A program made the translations under genes and the position numbers. A stretch of 64,000 nt of DNA from Streptomyces sp. B1I3 (GTDB taxonomy: Bacteria > Actinomycetota > Actinomycetes > Streptomycetales > Streptomycetaceae). Under the pieces are notes generated by a model that was not told the DNA's origin, made no database searches, and saw nothing but the letters and a program-made list of their open reading frames with translations. The stretch is from positions 558,001 through 622,000 of the forward strand of contig NZ_JAUSYD010000001.1 of assembly GCF_030816615.1 (NCBI RefSeq). The letters run 5' to 3'. Below, in pieces: positions 9,621 to 17,646 of this stretch (within the stretch, counting starts at the first letter, position 1; each line of letters starts with the position of its first letter).

Positions 9621-10762
9621 AGGCCCTGCACGTCATCACCGGGCTGGGTGTCGGCGGGGCCGAGCAGCAGCTGCGCCTGCTGCTGCGTCATCTGCCGGCG
9701 CACTGCGACGTCGTGACCCTCACCAACCCCGGGGCCGTCGCAGAAGGGCTGCGCGCCGACGGCGTCAGCGTCCGTGACCTCGCGATGGCCGGCAACCGGG
9801 ACCTGACCGCCGTGCCCAGGCTGACCCGGCTGATCCGGCGCGGGGCGTACGACCTCGTGCACACCCACCTGTACCGGGCCTGCGTCTACGGCCGGATCGC
9901 GGCACGGCTCGCGGGGACCACCGCGGTCGCGACGGAGCATTCGCTGGGCCGGTCGGAGATCGAGGGACGGCCGCTCACGCGCGGTACCCGGGCGCTCTAT
10001 CTGCGCACCGAACGGCTCGGGGCTGCGACGGTCGCCGTCTCCGCCACCGTCGCCGGGCGGCTGCGGGACTGGGGGGTGCCGGCGGCGCGGATCCACACGG
10101 TGCCCAACGGGATCGACGCGGCCGCGTTCCGCTTCGACGCGGGCCGGCGGCGCGTCACCCGGGCCGCGCTCGGGATCCCCGAGGACGCCTTCGTGGTGGG
10201 AGGCGTCGGCCGGCTCGTGCCCGGGAAGAACTACGACGCACTGATCCGTGCCGTGGCGGCCCTTCCGGGCGTCCGGCTCGTCCTGGCGGGTGACGGCCCC
10301 GAAGCGGAGCCGCTCCGTGCCCTCGCCGCCCGGCTGGGCGTCACGGACCGGGTCGGTCTCCTCGGCGAGTGCGACGCCGGAGACGGCCCTCGCGGCATCC
10401 CCGCGCTGCTCTGCGCCATGGACACGTTCGTCTCCGCGTCCCGTGAGGAGTCCTTCGGCCTCGCGGTCGTGGAGGCACTGGCCGCCGGACTGCCCGTGGT
10501 ACACGGCCCCTGCCCCGCCGTGGACGACCTGCCGGCCGGCCGCGTGCCGGGCGCCGTCCGTGTCGGAGGCCAGGGATCCCCGGCCGGCCTCACCCGTGAA
10601 CTGACGGCCGCCCTGCGGCACCGGACGAAGATCGGCAGGCACAGATATCCACCGCCTCCGGCCGTGGACCACTACGACATCACCCGCAGCAGCCGACGCC
10701 TCATGGACGTCTACGCACACGCCCTCGACTCCGCCCCCTCGACCGGGAGAACACACCCATGA
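9617..10762 (+). CDS. Glycosyltransferase family 4, second of EPS operon
   Basis: The 381-residue GT-B protein has the N-terminal glycine loop GLGVGGAEQQLRLLL (9-23), HTHLYRA (82-88), PNGIDAAAF (163-171), GVGRLVPGKNYDAL (196-209) and the EX7E motif with Glu278 and Glu286. It lacks membrane helices and should work on the cytosolic side. It starts at GTG 9617, coupled to the deacetylase, and its stop overlaps the next ATG at 10759. It probably adds a later sugar to the EPS repeat unit. Its sequence differs clearly from the first GT4 enzyme, so the two are likely to add different sugars. Confidence 0.88.
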   Translation: MKALHVITGLGVGGAEQQLRLLLRHLPAHCDVVTLTNPGAVAEGLRADGVSVRDLAMAGNRDLTAVPRLTRLIRRGAYDLVHTHLYRACVYGRIAARLAGTTAVATEHSLGRSEIEGRPLTRGTRALYLRTERLGAATVAVSATVAGRLRDWGVPAARIHTVPNGIDAAAFRFDAGRRRVTRAALGIPEDAFVVGGVGRLVPGKNYDALIRAVAALPGVRLVLAGDGPEAEPLRALAARLGVTDRVGLLGECDAGDGPRGIPALLCAMDTFVSASREESFGLAVVEALAAGLPVVHGPCPAVDDLPAGRVPGAVRVGGQGSPAGLTRELTAALRHRTKIGRHRYPPPPAVDHYDITRSSRRLMDVYAHALDSAPSTGRTHP

Positions 10763-11436
10763 CCGAGTCGCCCGAGCAGCAGCCGGCCGCCCCCGGACGG
10801 TTGTCCAGGCTCCGTCCCGCATCCCTACGGCCCAGTTGGTGGCCCCTGCCCGCCTGCGTCCTGCTCGGCGCGGCATGCGGGCTGGGCTACGGGCTGGCCG
10901 CCGAACCCGAGTACGCGGCCACCGGATACGCCGTCGCGACCGCAGCCAAGGGCATCGACCCGGCGGCGGCCCTGGGGTACGCGCAGTCGTACGGCCGGCT
11001 GGCCACCAGCGACGCGACGCTCTCCTACGCCCGGGGCGCCGCCGGGGAGCCGGTACGCGAACTACGCGCCCACGTAAGGTCCGAGACCTCACCCGACTCC
11101 CCGATGATCGCGGTCACCGGCACCTCGTCCGATCCTCGCCGCGCGGCCGACATCGCCAACGCGGTCACCGAGGCCGTGGTGGTGGGCAGCGGGCACGTCG
11201 CCAAGGACACGGGGGTGAGACTCGTCGAGTTCTCGCACGCCGTGCCCCCGGTCGATCCGGTCTCCCCGTCGGTCCCCCTCGGCACGGCCGTCGGCGCGAG
11301 TGCGGGCGGACTGATCGGCGGGCTGGTCCTCCTCGTACGCCCCCGCCCGGGTCGCCGGGGCCTGACCGCGCAGGTACCGGGCCCCGCCCAGGCGGGCACG
11401 GCCGTCCGCGCCGGGGAACGGGAGCTCGTGCGATGA
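10759..11436 (+). CDS. Wzz-like polysaccharide chain-length/co-polymerase protein
   Basis: The 225-residue protein has a cytosolic Pro-rich start, a first membrane helix (about 27-45), an outside alpha/beta domain and a second helix (about 172-192) followed by a basic tail. Two helices flanking a periplasm-type domain, with a PxxPxxPSVP-like segment (VPPVDPVSPSVP) just before helix 2, is the Wzz/KpsE layout. It would set polymer length together with the Wzy-like protein. No kinase domain or Walker motif is fused, unlike many actinobacterial and Gram-positive co-polymerases, and no separate kinase gene is seen nearby. ATGA overlaps link it to both neighbours. Confidence 0.75.
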   Translation: MTESPEQQPAAPGRLSRLRPASLRPSWWPLPACVLLGAACGLGYGLAAEPEYAATGYAVATAAKGIDPAAALGYAQSYGRLATSDATLSYARGAAGEPVRELRAHVRSETSPDSPMIAVTGTSSDPRRAADIANAVTEAVVVGSGHVAKDTGVRLVEFSHAVPPVDPVSPSVPLGTAVGASAGGLIGGLVLLVRPRPGRRGLTAQVPGPAQAGTAVRAGERELVR

Positions 11437-12602
11437 CCTCCCTCCTTGGCGGCCGGCTCACGGTCACCCTCTGCCGGGACGAAGGGGAGTTCGCCGGGCT
11501 CGCCGGCGAATGGGACTCCCTCCACCGCCGGTGCCCCACCTCGACCCCGTTCCAGAGCCACGCCTGGCTGCATTCGTGGTGGCTGTCCTACGGGATGCCG
11601 GGCAGGCTCCGTGTCGTGCTGGCGCGTCGCGGGGAGCGGCTGATCGGCGCGGCTGCCCTGATGCTCGTGCACCGTCCGATGCCGCTCCTGGTGCCCCTGG
11701 GCGGCCCGATCTCCGACTTCTTCGACATCCTCGTGGACGGGGAGGACGCGCGGGACGCCGTCGCGGCCCTGGAGCGCGGGCTGGACCGGGCCGCCGTGCA
11801 CACGGTCATCGATCTGCGCGAGGTACGGCCCGACGCCTGCGCCCAGCGGCTGTTCGACGTCTGGTCCGGCGCGCGGTGCAGGCTCAGCGACTCCACCTGC
11901 ATGGAACTGCCCGCCGAGCCGATCGGCACCCTCATCGAGCGGATGCCCGGCTCGCGGGCGCAGCGGGCCCGGGCCAAACTGCGCAAGATCGACGCCCTGG
12001 GGATCGAGTGCCGTACGGCGCCCGAGCACCGGGTGGCGGACGCCATCGGCACGCTGGTGCGGCTCCACGAGCTCCAGTGGCGCGGACGGGGCGTCAACGC
12101 CGAGCACCTGCGGCCGCGCTTCTCCGCACACCTGGTGCGCGCCACCCGCCGCATGGTCCGTGACGGACAGGCCTCGGTCCGGGAGTACCTGCTCGGCGGC
12201 GAGCTGGTGGCCGCCGATCTGGCGCTCACCTCCCCGGGGCTGACCGGCTGCTATCTGTACGGGGCCGATCCGGGGCTGAGGGAGAAGAAGGTCGAGGTCG
12301 CGTCGATGCTGCTGCGTGAGGTGGCGCGGCAGGCCGCGGACACGGGGCCCGGTGGCGTCCTGAGCCTGCTGCGGGGGTCGGAGCAGTACAAGAACCACTG
12401 GGCGCCCGTGCCGGTCGTCAATGAGCGCCTGCTGCTGGCCCGTGGGGCCCTGGAGCCGCTTCTGCGGCTGCGCGAGTCGCAGGTGGCGGTGCGGGACCGG
12501 GCCGCGGAGAGTGTCAAGGCCCGCTTCCCCGCGGCGCGGGACTGGCACGCCCGGCTGGGCGGCCTCCCGGCGGCTGTATTGCCGGTCATCGGCCGATGGT
12601 GA
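11433..12602 (+). CDS. FemAB/BioF2-type GNAT acyltransferase, last gene of EPS operon
   Basis: Translation from ATG 11433 gives 389 residues, with ATGA overlap to the Wzz-like gene. The fold is the GNAT-type acetyltransferase found in EPS clusters (Pfam Acetyltransf_6, BioF2-like): WDSLHRR, FQSHAWLHSWW near the start, KLRKIDALGIE mid-protein, then LYGADPGLREKKVEVASMLL and YKNHWAPV near the end. Such proteins N- or O-acylate the sugar unit, or transfer amino acids in the FemAB branch. The exact reaction cannot be read. The frame extends upstream but that part overlaps the previous gene and is rejected. Confidence 0.82.
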   Translation: MTSLLGGRLTVTLCRDEGEFAGLAGEWDSLHRRCPTSTPFQSHAWLHSWWLSYGMPGRLRVVLARRGERLIGAAALMLVHRPMPLLVPLGGPISDFFDILVDGEDARDAVAALERGLDRAAVHTVIDLREVRPDACAQRLFDVWSGARCRLSDSTCMELPAEPIGTLIERMPGSRAQRARAKLRKIDALGIECRTAPEHRVADAIGTLVRLHELQWRGRGVNAEHLRPRFSAHLVRATRRMVRDGQASVREYLLGGELVAADLALTSPGLTGCYLYGADPGLREKKVEVASMLLREVARQAADTGPGGVLSLLRGSEQYKNHWAPVPVVNERLLLARGALEPLLRLRESQVAVRDRAAESVKARFPAARDWHARLGGLPAAVLPVIGRW

Positions 12603-12763
12603 CCGGCACGGGGGCTGATTCGTGGCAGTGGCGGGGGATTGGGTGGGATGACACGAGATTACGACTTTTCGGTTGATCCGTTACCGTCTGCCGACTCTCG
12701 CGTTGTCAGGGCGTACCGGCCGCACGTCCTGCAGCCGGTCTCGACCCTCTCAAGGAGAACTGA

Positions 12764-13078
12764 ATGTCGCGCATCACTAAGGTGGCCGCTGTCATGGTGG
12801 GTACCGGTGCCCTGCTCGCCGGCGGTGCCGGTCTGGCCACCGCCGACGCCGGAGCGCAGGCTGTCGCCGCCAACTCCCCCGGTGTCCTCTCGGGCAACGT
12901 CGTCCAGGTGCCCGTGCACATCCCGGTCAACGTCTGCGGCAACACCGTGAACGTGATCGCCCTGCTCAACCCGGCGTTCGGCAACACCTGCGCCAACGTG
13001 TCGGACCACGACAACGACCGCAAGCACGAGGTCAAGGACGAGCACGAGGACCAGCACGAGGACGAGTACGGTCACTGA
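12764..13078 (+). CDS. Short chaplin with charged His/Asp/Glu C-terminal tail
   Basis: The 104-residue secreted protein has a signal peptide (about 1-28, cleavage near ATADA). One chaplin domain (about 36-80) carries the family signature with Cys58 and Cys76: SPGVLSGNVVQVPVHIPVN, CGNTVNVIALLNPAFGNTC. Chaplins assemble into amphipathic amyloid-like fibrils that coat aerial hyphae and spores. Known short chaplins (ChpD-H) end soon after the second cysteine. This one adds 24 residues (81-104) made almost only of D, H, E, K, N, Q and R. AAGGAG at 12752-12757 gives a good ribosome site. The gene sits 161 bp after the EPS operon and ends at a strong hairpin. Confidence 0.9.
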   Translation: MSRITKVAAVMVGTGALLAGGAGLATADAGAQAVAANSPGVLSGNVVQVPVHIPVNVCGNTVNVIALLNPAFGNTCANVSDHDNDRKHEVKDEHEDQHEDEYGH

Positions 13079-13100
13079 TTCCCGTAAGGGCGTCGACCGG

Positions 13101-13134
13101 GCCTCCCCCCTGCGCTCCGGCGCAGGGGGGAGGC
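13101..13134. terminator. Bidirectional terminator hairpin between chaplin and melC2
   Basis: There is a perfect 15-bp stem (arm GCCTCCCCCCTGCGC at 13101-13115, complementary arm at 13120-13134) with a TCCG tetraloop. It lies between convergent genes, 23 bp after the chaplin stop and 41 bp after the melC2 stop. There is no U tract, which is usual for Streptomyces terminators. Confidence 0.85.
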
Positions 13135-13174
13135 CTGCCCGTTTCCGGGTCGTCCAGGAGCCGGTACGTGCCGC

Positions 13175-14035
13175 TCAGACGTACCGGTGGAAGCGGGTGT
13201 GGTCCATGAGCTGCGAGGGTGCCACGTCCCAGGGCGGCATCCGCTCGTCGAACGCGAAGACGCGCCCCCGCTGGGGGTCGCCGGCGCCGAGCGCCCGGCC
13301 CGGCAGGTACCGGGAGCGTGGGTGCGCCTTCTGCCAGCGCGTCCAGAGCAGGTCCAGGTACGCGTGGTGCAGCCAGAAGACGGGATCGTCGGGCGAGGCG
13401 GCGCCCGCCATCGACCCGCCGATCCAGCGGTGCACCCGGTTGTGGTTGGAGATCCCGCGCGTCCCCCGGATGTCCCAGCCCTCCATCCTGTTCCGGAAAC
13501 CGGTGGTGCTGACGCTGTTCCAGGGGGCGGCGTCGTAGACCGGGTCGCGCAGAGCACGATCCACGTCCGCCCTGCCGGGGAGAGTGACCGGCGCGGACGG
13601 CCGGCCGAAGTTCCTCCGCAGGAAGTGGTCGCCGGTGACGCCGCCGCTGATGCGCCAGTTGCCCTCCTGGTAGGCGAAGGGACCGGTCATGACCTGCCGG
13701 TCGCCCGGCCGGCCGTTCCCGCCGAGGAAATCCGCCGCCCAGAGGGAGGCGGCCGGGGTGTTGTCCCGCGTCCAGTCCCAGTAAGGGATCGACACGGCCG
13801 GATCGACGGCCTGCAGCGCCTTCTCGAACTCCAGCAGGTACCGGCGGTGCCAGGGGAAGAAGGACGGGGTCATGTGGGCGGGCCGTGGCCTGCTCTCGGC
13901 GTCGGTGACGTAGTAGTGCCGGTGCATCGAGACGAAGTCGTCGTAGCGGCCCGAGCGCTTGAGCTCCAGGATCGCGCCCACGAGACGCTTCTTCTCCGTG
14001 CGCGTGAGGTTGCGCTGGTTCTTGCGGCTGTACAC
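13175..14035 (-). CDS. melC2: Tyrosinase (MelC2)
   Basis: The 286-residue type-3 copper enzyme oxidises tyrosine and DOPA to o-quinones, the first step of melanin formation. Copper A ligands are His38, His54 and His63 (in PWHRRYLLEFE). Copper B ligands are His198 and His202 (HNRVHRWIGG) and His224 (FWLHHAYLD). The order and spacing match Streptomyces MelC2, with a few extra residues before the CuB site. It has no signal peptide and depends on the MelC1 chaperone for copper loading and Tat export. It starts 18 bp after the melC1 stop on the same strand, so the two form an operon. Confidence 0.96.
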   Translation of the reverse strand: MYSRKNQRNLTRTEKKRLVGAILELKRSGRYDDFVSMHRHYYVTDAESRPRPAHMTPSFFPWHRRYLLEFEKALQAVDPAVSIPYWDWTRDNTPAASLWAADFLGGNGRPGDRQVMTGPFAYQEGNWRISGGVTGDHFLRRNFGRPSAPVTLPGRADVDRALRDPVYDAAPWNSVSTTGFRNRMEGWDIRGTRGISNHNRVHRWIGGSMAGAASPDDPVFWLHHAYLDLLWTRWQKAHPRSRYLPGRALGAGDPQRGRVFAFDERMPPWDVAPSQLMDHTRFHRYV

Positions 14036-14053
14036 CCGTACTCGTCCTTCGGG

Positions 14054-14518
14054 TCAGATGGTGTGCGGAGAGGTGGCGGACAGCTGGGCGGGGCCGATCT
14101 CGTCGACCGCGGCCCGGGCCGTCGCGAGCAGCGTCGGGAAGGACTCGTAGTGGTTGACCGTGCTGAGGAAGCTCCCGTCGGCGCGCCTCATGACGTGCAG
14201 CGGTCTGCCGTCGATGCGGACGTCGACGGCCGGCGCGGCGGCCACGGCGCCGGCGTCGCCTGCGCGTGGCTGCCCGCCCGCCGCGACCACCGAGCCGGCC
14301 GTGCCGCGGATGTCCCGGCCCCGGTAGGTCTCGGAGAAGCGCTCGGGGCCCACGAAGTTGCGATCCGGGCGGGAACCGTGCCCGGTGCTGCCGAGGAGGG
14401 CGGGGGCGAGCGCACCTCCCGTGCACGCGACGACGGTTGCGGTGAAGGCCGCGCGCAGCGCGATACGGCGTGCCGGCCGCCCCGGCCCCTCGCCCTCACC
14501 GGTGGTCGGGTGGTCCAT
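14054..14518 (-). CDS. melC1: Tyrosinase co-factor / copper chaperone (MelC1)
   Basis: The protein has 154 residues. It carries a Tat-like signal (ARRIALRAAFTATVVACTGG) and then the MelC1 core with YRGRDIRG, IDGRPLHVMRRADGSF and the conserved NHYESFPT. MelC1 binds apotyrosinase, delivers copper and carries it through the Tat pathway. I chose ATG 14518 because the longer frame begins at a TTG (14572) and adds residues before the expected N-terminus. A purine-rich GGCAGGGA precedes the chosen ATG. The spacer between the twin-Arg region and the core is longer and more Ala/Gly rich than in classical MelC1. Confidence 0.92.
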   Translation of the reverse strand: MDHPTTGEGEGPGRPARRIALRAAFTATVVACTGGALAPALLGSTGHGSRPDRNFVGPERFSETYRGRDIRGTAGSVVAAGGQPRAGDAGAVAAAPAVDVRIDGRPLHVMRRADGSFLSTVNHYESFPTLLATARAAVDEIGPAQLSATSPHTI

Positions 14519-14937
14519 GTGTGTCCCTGCCTTTCGTCCGCTCTGCCGGATTTGCACTCTCGGGATGGGCAACGAGCCGGCGCGCGAACAGTTCTCGTCC
14601 CGGCCCCTTCACGCGACCGTGGGAATGTGCCGGCCGGTCCGGCCGCGTCGGCCGCCCAGGGCCTACGGCCCGGATCAGGCTGGGTCAGGGGAGCGGCCGG
14701 TGCCGTGCGTCGTGGGACGGAGGACGGCGCCGCCGGAGGTCTCCCCTGCTCGAGCGTGGGGGTCTCGCCCGCTCGAACGGAGCCGAGAGGTCGGGAGGAG
14801 GAGCCCCGGCAACTGACGACGCCGCGGCGAGGCGCGGCACCGGGGCCCGGGCACCTGAGCCCGGCATGATCCGCACGAGAGGCCCCGGCGGCACGCGCCC
14901 GGGCCTCAGGGACCGTCCGAACTACCGGAGGTTGAGC

Positions 14938-16227
14938 ATGACAGCGCCGACACAGGTGTCCACGGGCCGGGTGCGCAGCGCGGCGGACATCGATCTGGCC
15001 GACCCGTCGTTCTGGCGGCTTCCCCGGCCTGAGCGGCTGTCCGCGTTCGCCCGCCTGCGGGAGCTGGACGCGCCCGTCCGGTTCACGCCGCGCACGGGTT
15101 CGCGCACACCGTTCCACGCGCTGGTGCGCCATGAGGACGTGAAGGCGGCCAGCCGCCGGCCACAGGCCTTCGCCAGCGCGCCGGGCGTCACCACTCCGGA
15201 ACCTGCCCGCTGGGCCAAGGCGGTGTTCGGCAACTCGATGGTCAACATGGACGGTGCCGAACACGCCGGTCTGCGCCGGACCATCTCACGTGCCTTCACC
15301 CCGAGGCTGCTCGCCGCCGCCGAGGTGAACATCGCCTCCGTCGCCGCGCGGCTGGTGGACGAGACGGACGCCGAGCGTCCCGGTGACTTCATGCGGTCGC
15401 CCGCCTCCCGTATGCCTTTCGAGGTCATCTGCGACCTGATGGGCATTCCCGGGCGCCACCGCGCGAGGATCGCTGAGCAGATCGACCACGCCTCGGAGTA
15501 CGTCGGCGTCCAGCGCAGGGGGCTCGCCAGGCTGCGTGTGCCCGGTCGGGGCCTGCGGTCGCTGGCCCGCATGCAACTGGTCATGGCGGGCATCGCCCGC
15601 GAGCGCCGGCGCGACCCCGCGGACGACGTCATCTCGGCGCTGGTCCGCGCGGACGTCGACGGCCTGGCGCTGTCCGCCCGTCAGCTGGGGGCGTTCTTCT
15701 CGCTCCTGCTCGTGGCGGGTGTCGAGACGACACGCAACGCCATCGCCCACGGGGTGGCCCTGCTGACCGCGCATCCGGAACAGCGGGCCCTGCTGGAGTC
15801 CGACTTCGACCGGTACGCGGACAGTGCGGTCGACGAGATCGTCCGGTACTCGACACCGATCATCCAGTTCCGCCGGACGGTCGCGGCGGAGCAGGAGCTG
15901 GGCGGCCGGACCTTCCTGCCCGGCGAGAAGGTGATCCTGCTCTACGCCTCCGCGAACCGGGACGGTTCGGTATTCGCCGACCCCGACGCGTTCGACATCA
16001 CCCGATCCCCCAATCCGCACCTCGGATACGGCGGAGGCGGTCCGCACCATTGCCTGGGAGCCCATCTGGCCAGGCTGGAGATGAAAGCGCTCTTCCGGGA
16101 ACTGCTCACTCGCCCCGTGGGTATCCGGGCGGTGGGCGAACCGCTCCTCGTCGATTCGAACTTCGACAACCGCGTCCGGTCCCTTCCTCTCGCCTTCGGC
16201 ATTTCTCACCCGAATGGCGCGGACTGA
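14938..16227 (+). CDS. Cytochrome P450 monooxygenase
   Basis: The 429-residue soluble bacterial P450 has the oxygen-activating I-helix AGVETTRN (about 259), an ExxR segment in DEIVRYSTP, and a heme loop GYGGGGPHHCLGAHLARLE with Cys near residue 372. The His-His before the cysteine replaces the more common Arg/Gln-His. Overall it resembles class I CYPs of the CYP124/125/142 neighbourhood, which hydroxylate branched lipids and sterols, but I cannot fix the family. The start ATG 14938 follows GGAGG at 14926-14930; the longer frame upstream is discounted. No ferredoxin or reductase gene lies beside it, so redox partners must be elsewhere. Confidence 0.92.
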   Translation: MTAPTQVSTGRVRSAADIDLADPSFWRLPRPERLSAFARLRELDAPVRFTPRTGSRTPFHALVRHEDVKAASRRPQAFASAPGVTTPEPARWAKAVFGNSMVNMDGAEHAGLRRTISRAFTPRLLAAAEVNIASVAARLVDETDAERPGDFMRSPASRMPFEVICDLMGIPGRHRARIAEQIDHASEYVGVQRRGLARLRVPGRGLRSLARMQLVMAGIARERRRDPADDVISALVRADVDGLALSARQLGAFFSLLLVAGVETTRNAIAHGVALLTAHPEQRALLESDFDRYADSAVDEIVRYSTPIIQFRRTVAAEQELGGRTFLPGEKVILLYASANRDGSVFADPDAFDITRSPNPHLGYGGGGPHHCLGAHLARLEMKALFRELLTRPVGIRAVGEPLLVDSNFDNRVRSLPLAFGISHPNGAD

Positions 16228-16338
16228 TTCTCCGGGTGTCGCTAATGGTCTACTCCCGGGCACGCGCACAACCCGTCGTGGGGCGTTTCTCCTTATCGTC
16301 GACACGGTCGGAGGTGTGCCACAAGCGAAGGAGGAGCC

Positions 16339-17532
16339 GTGCCCATACAGCGTCGTCTCAGAGACCTCGGCATCGGAGCGGCCGCGCTCGCCCTCCTCGT
16401 CGGTGGCGTGGTCGTCGCGGACCGGGACGGGCAGGACGCCCAGACCGGCAAGGGCGCCTCCCCCGCTCCCCCGGCAGGTGCCGGTACGACCGCGGTCGGC
16501 GCCTATCTGGACTACGGGCCGAAGGGCGTGGAGCGCATGGCGGAGCTGTCGGGCTGGCTCGGCGGCGCGGAGCTTCGCGTGGGGCACAGCTATCTGCCGG
16601 GTGATCTGTGGGAGAACATCGAAGGACGTCCGGGATTCCTCGCCTCGTGGGCCGCGTGGCGGCGGGGCGCCGAGGACCGGATGTTCGTCCTCAACACCCC
16701 GATGCTGGAGCGCAACGAGGAACGCGTCTCCGACGGGGAGGTGCGTGGCCTCCTGAACGCGGGCGCCGCCGGGGAGTTCGACGAGCACTTCCGCAGGCTG
16801 GCCGAGCGTCTGGTCCTGCTGGGTGTCCCGGACACGGTGATCGTGCTCGGCTGGGAGATGAACGGCACCACGTACACCCACCGCTGCGGCCCGGATCCCG
16901 TGGCGTGGAGGACGTACTGGAACCGGATCGTCACCACCATGCGCTCGGTGCCCGGCCAGGAGTTCCGCTTCGACTTCACACCGAGCCGTGGCCGGGACGC
17001 CATTCCCTGGACCGAGTGCTACCCCGGCGACGGCGTCGTCGACATCATCGGCATGGACTCCTACGACCAGCCTCCCGCGCGGACCTTCGACGAGCAGGTC
17101 AACGAGCCGTACGGGCTGCAGAAGCAGGTCGACTTCGCGGCCGAGCACGGCAAGCCCATCTCCTACCCTGAGTGGGGGCTGTTCCGCAACGGCGACAACC
17201 CCGAGTACATGCGCCGCATGCTCGCATGGTTCGAGCAGCACAAGCCGGTGTACCAGACGATCACGGACTACTGCCCGCACGGCGTGTGGCAGTGCGCCGA
17301 GAACCCTGAGTCCTCCCGCGTGTTCCGCGAGACGCTGTCCCGGAGACCCGGCACCGTCGACCCCGCCGAGCCCACGCCGGTGCCGAGCGGGACGCCGGAG
17401 CCCGACGAGCCCACCCCGACCGTCCCGGACCCGGACACGAACGGGCGGGAGTGGTGCTTCAGCGTGCCGATGGGCGAATGGTTCGGCCAGTGGCTGCCGG
17501 ACCAGGAGTTCTGCCTGCGCGACCACGCGTGA
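16339..17532 (+). CDS. Secreted glycoside hydrolase family 26 (mannanase-like)
   Basis: The 397-residue protein has an N-terminal signal/anchor (GIGAAALALLVGGVVVADR). Its (beta/alpha)8 domain carries the GH26 acid/base in LGWEMNGT (Glu173) and the nucleophile in YPEWGLF (Glu278). A Pro/Thr/Glu-rich linker (about 338-365) leads to a short C-terminal piece with two Cys (WCFSVPMGEWFGQW). GH26 enzymes hydrolyse beta-mannans or related beta-1,3/1,4 glucans. The gene lies near EPS genes, so it could trim or release a surface glycan. The start is GTG 16339 with GGAGGAG just upstream. Confidence 0.8.
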   Translation: MPIQRRLRDLGIGAAALALLVGGVVVADRDGQDAQTGKGASPAPPAGAGTTAVGAYLDYGPKGVERMAELSGWLGGAELRVGHSYLPGDLWENIEGRPGFLASWAAWRRGAEDRMFVLNTPMLERNEERVSDGEVRGLLNAGAAGEFDEHFRRLAERLVLLGVPDTVIVLGWEMNGTTYTHRCGPDPVAWRTYWNRIVTTMRSVPGQEFRFDFTPSRGRDAIPWTECYPGDGVVDIIGMDSYDQPPARTFDEQVNEPYGLQKQVDFAAEHGKPISYPEWGLFRNGDNPEYMRRMLAWFEQHKPVYQTITDYCPHGVWQCAENPESSRVFRETLSRRPGTVDPAEPTPVPSGTPEPDEPTPTVPDPDTNGREWCFSVPMGEWFGQWLPDQEFCLRDHA

Positions 17533-17633
17533 GCCGGCCGCCCACAGCTCTCGGCCCACGCCGGCGGCCCCGCTCCCGGCCGTCGGCGCGGTCGTGGAGC
17601 GGCCCGCGCATCGGAGTGAACCCGCCGGGCCCA

Positions 17634-17639
17634 TAGGGT
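17634..17639 (+). promoter_or_regulatory. TAGGGT -10 box placed 7 nt before ATG (leaderless start)
   Basis: TAGGGT fits the TANNNT -10 consensus and ends 7 bp before ATG 17647, where no Shine-Dalgarno sequence is present. This geometry is typical of leaderless mRNAs in Streptomyces. I see no good -35. Confidence 0.5.
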
Positions 17640-17646
17640 GTGCCCC

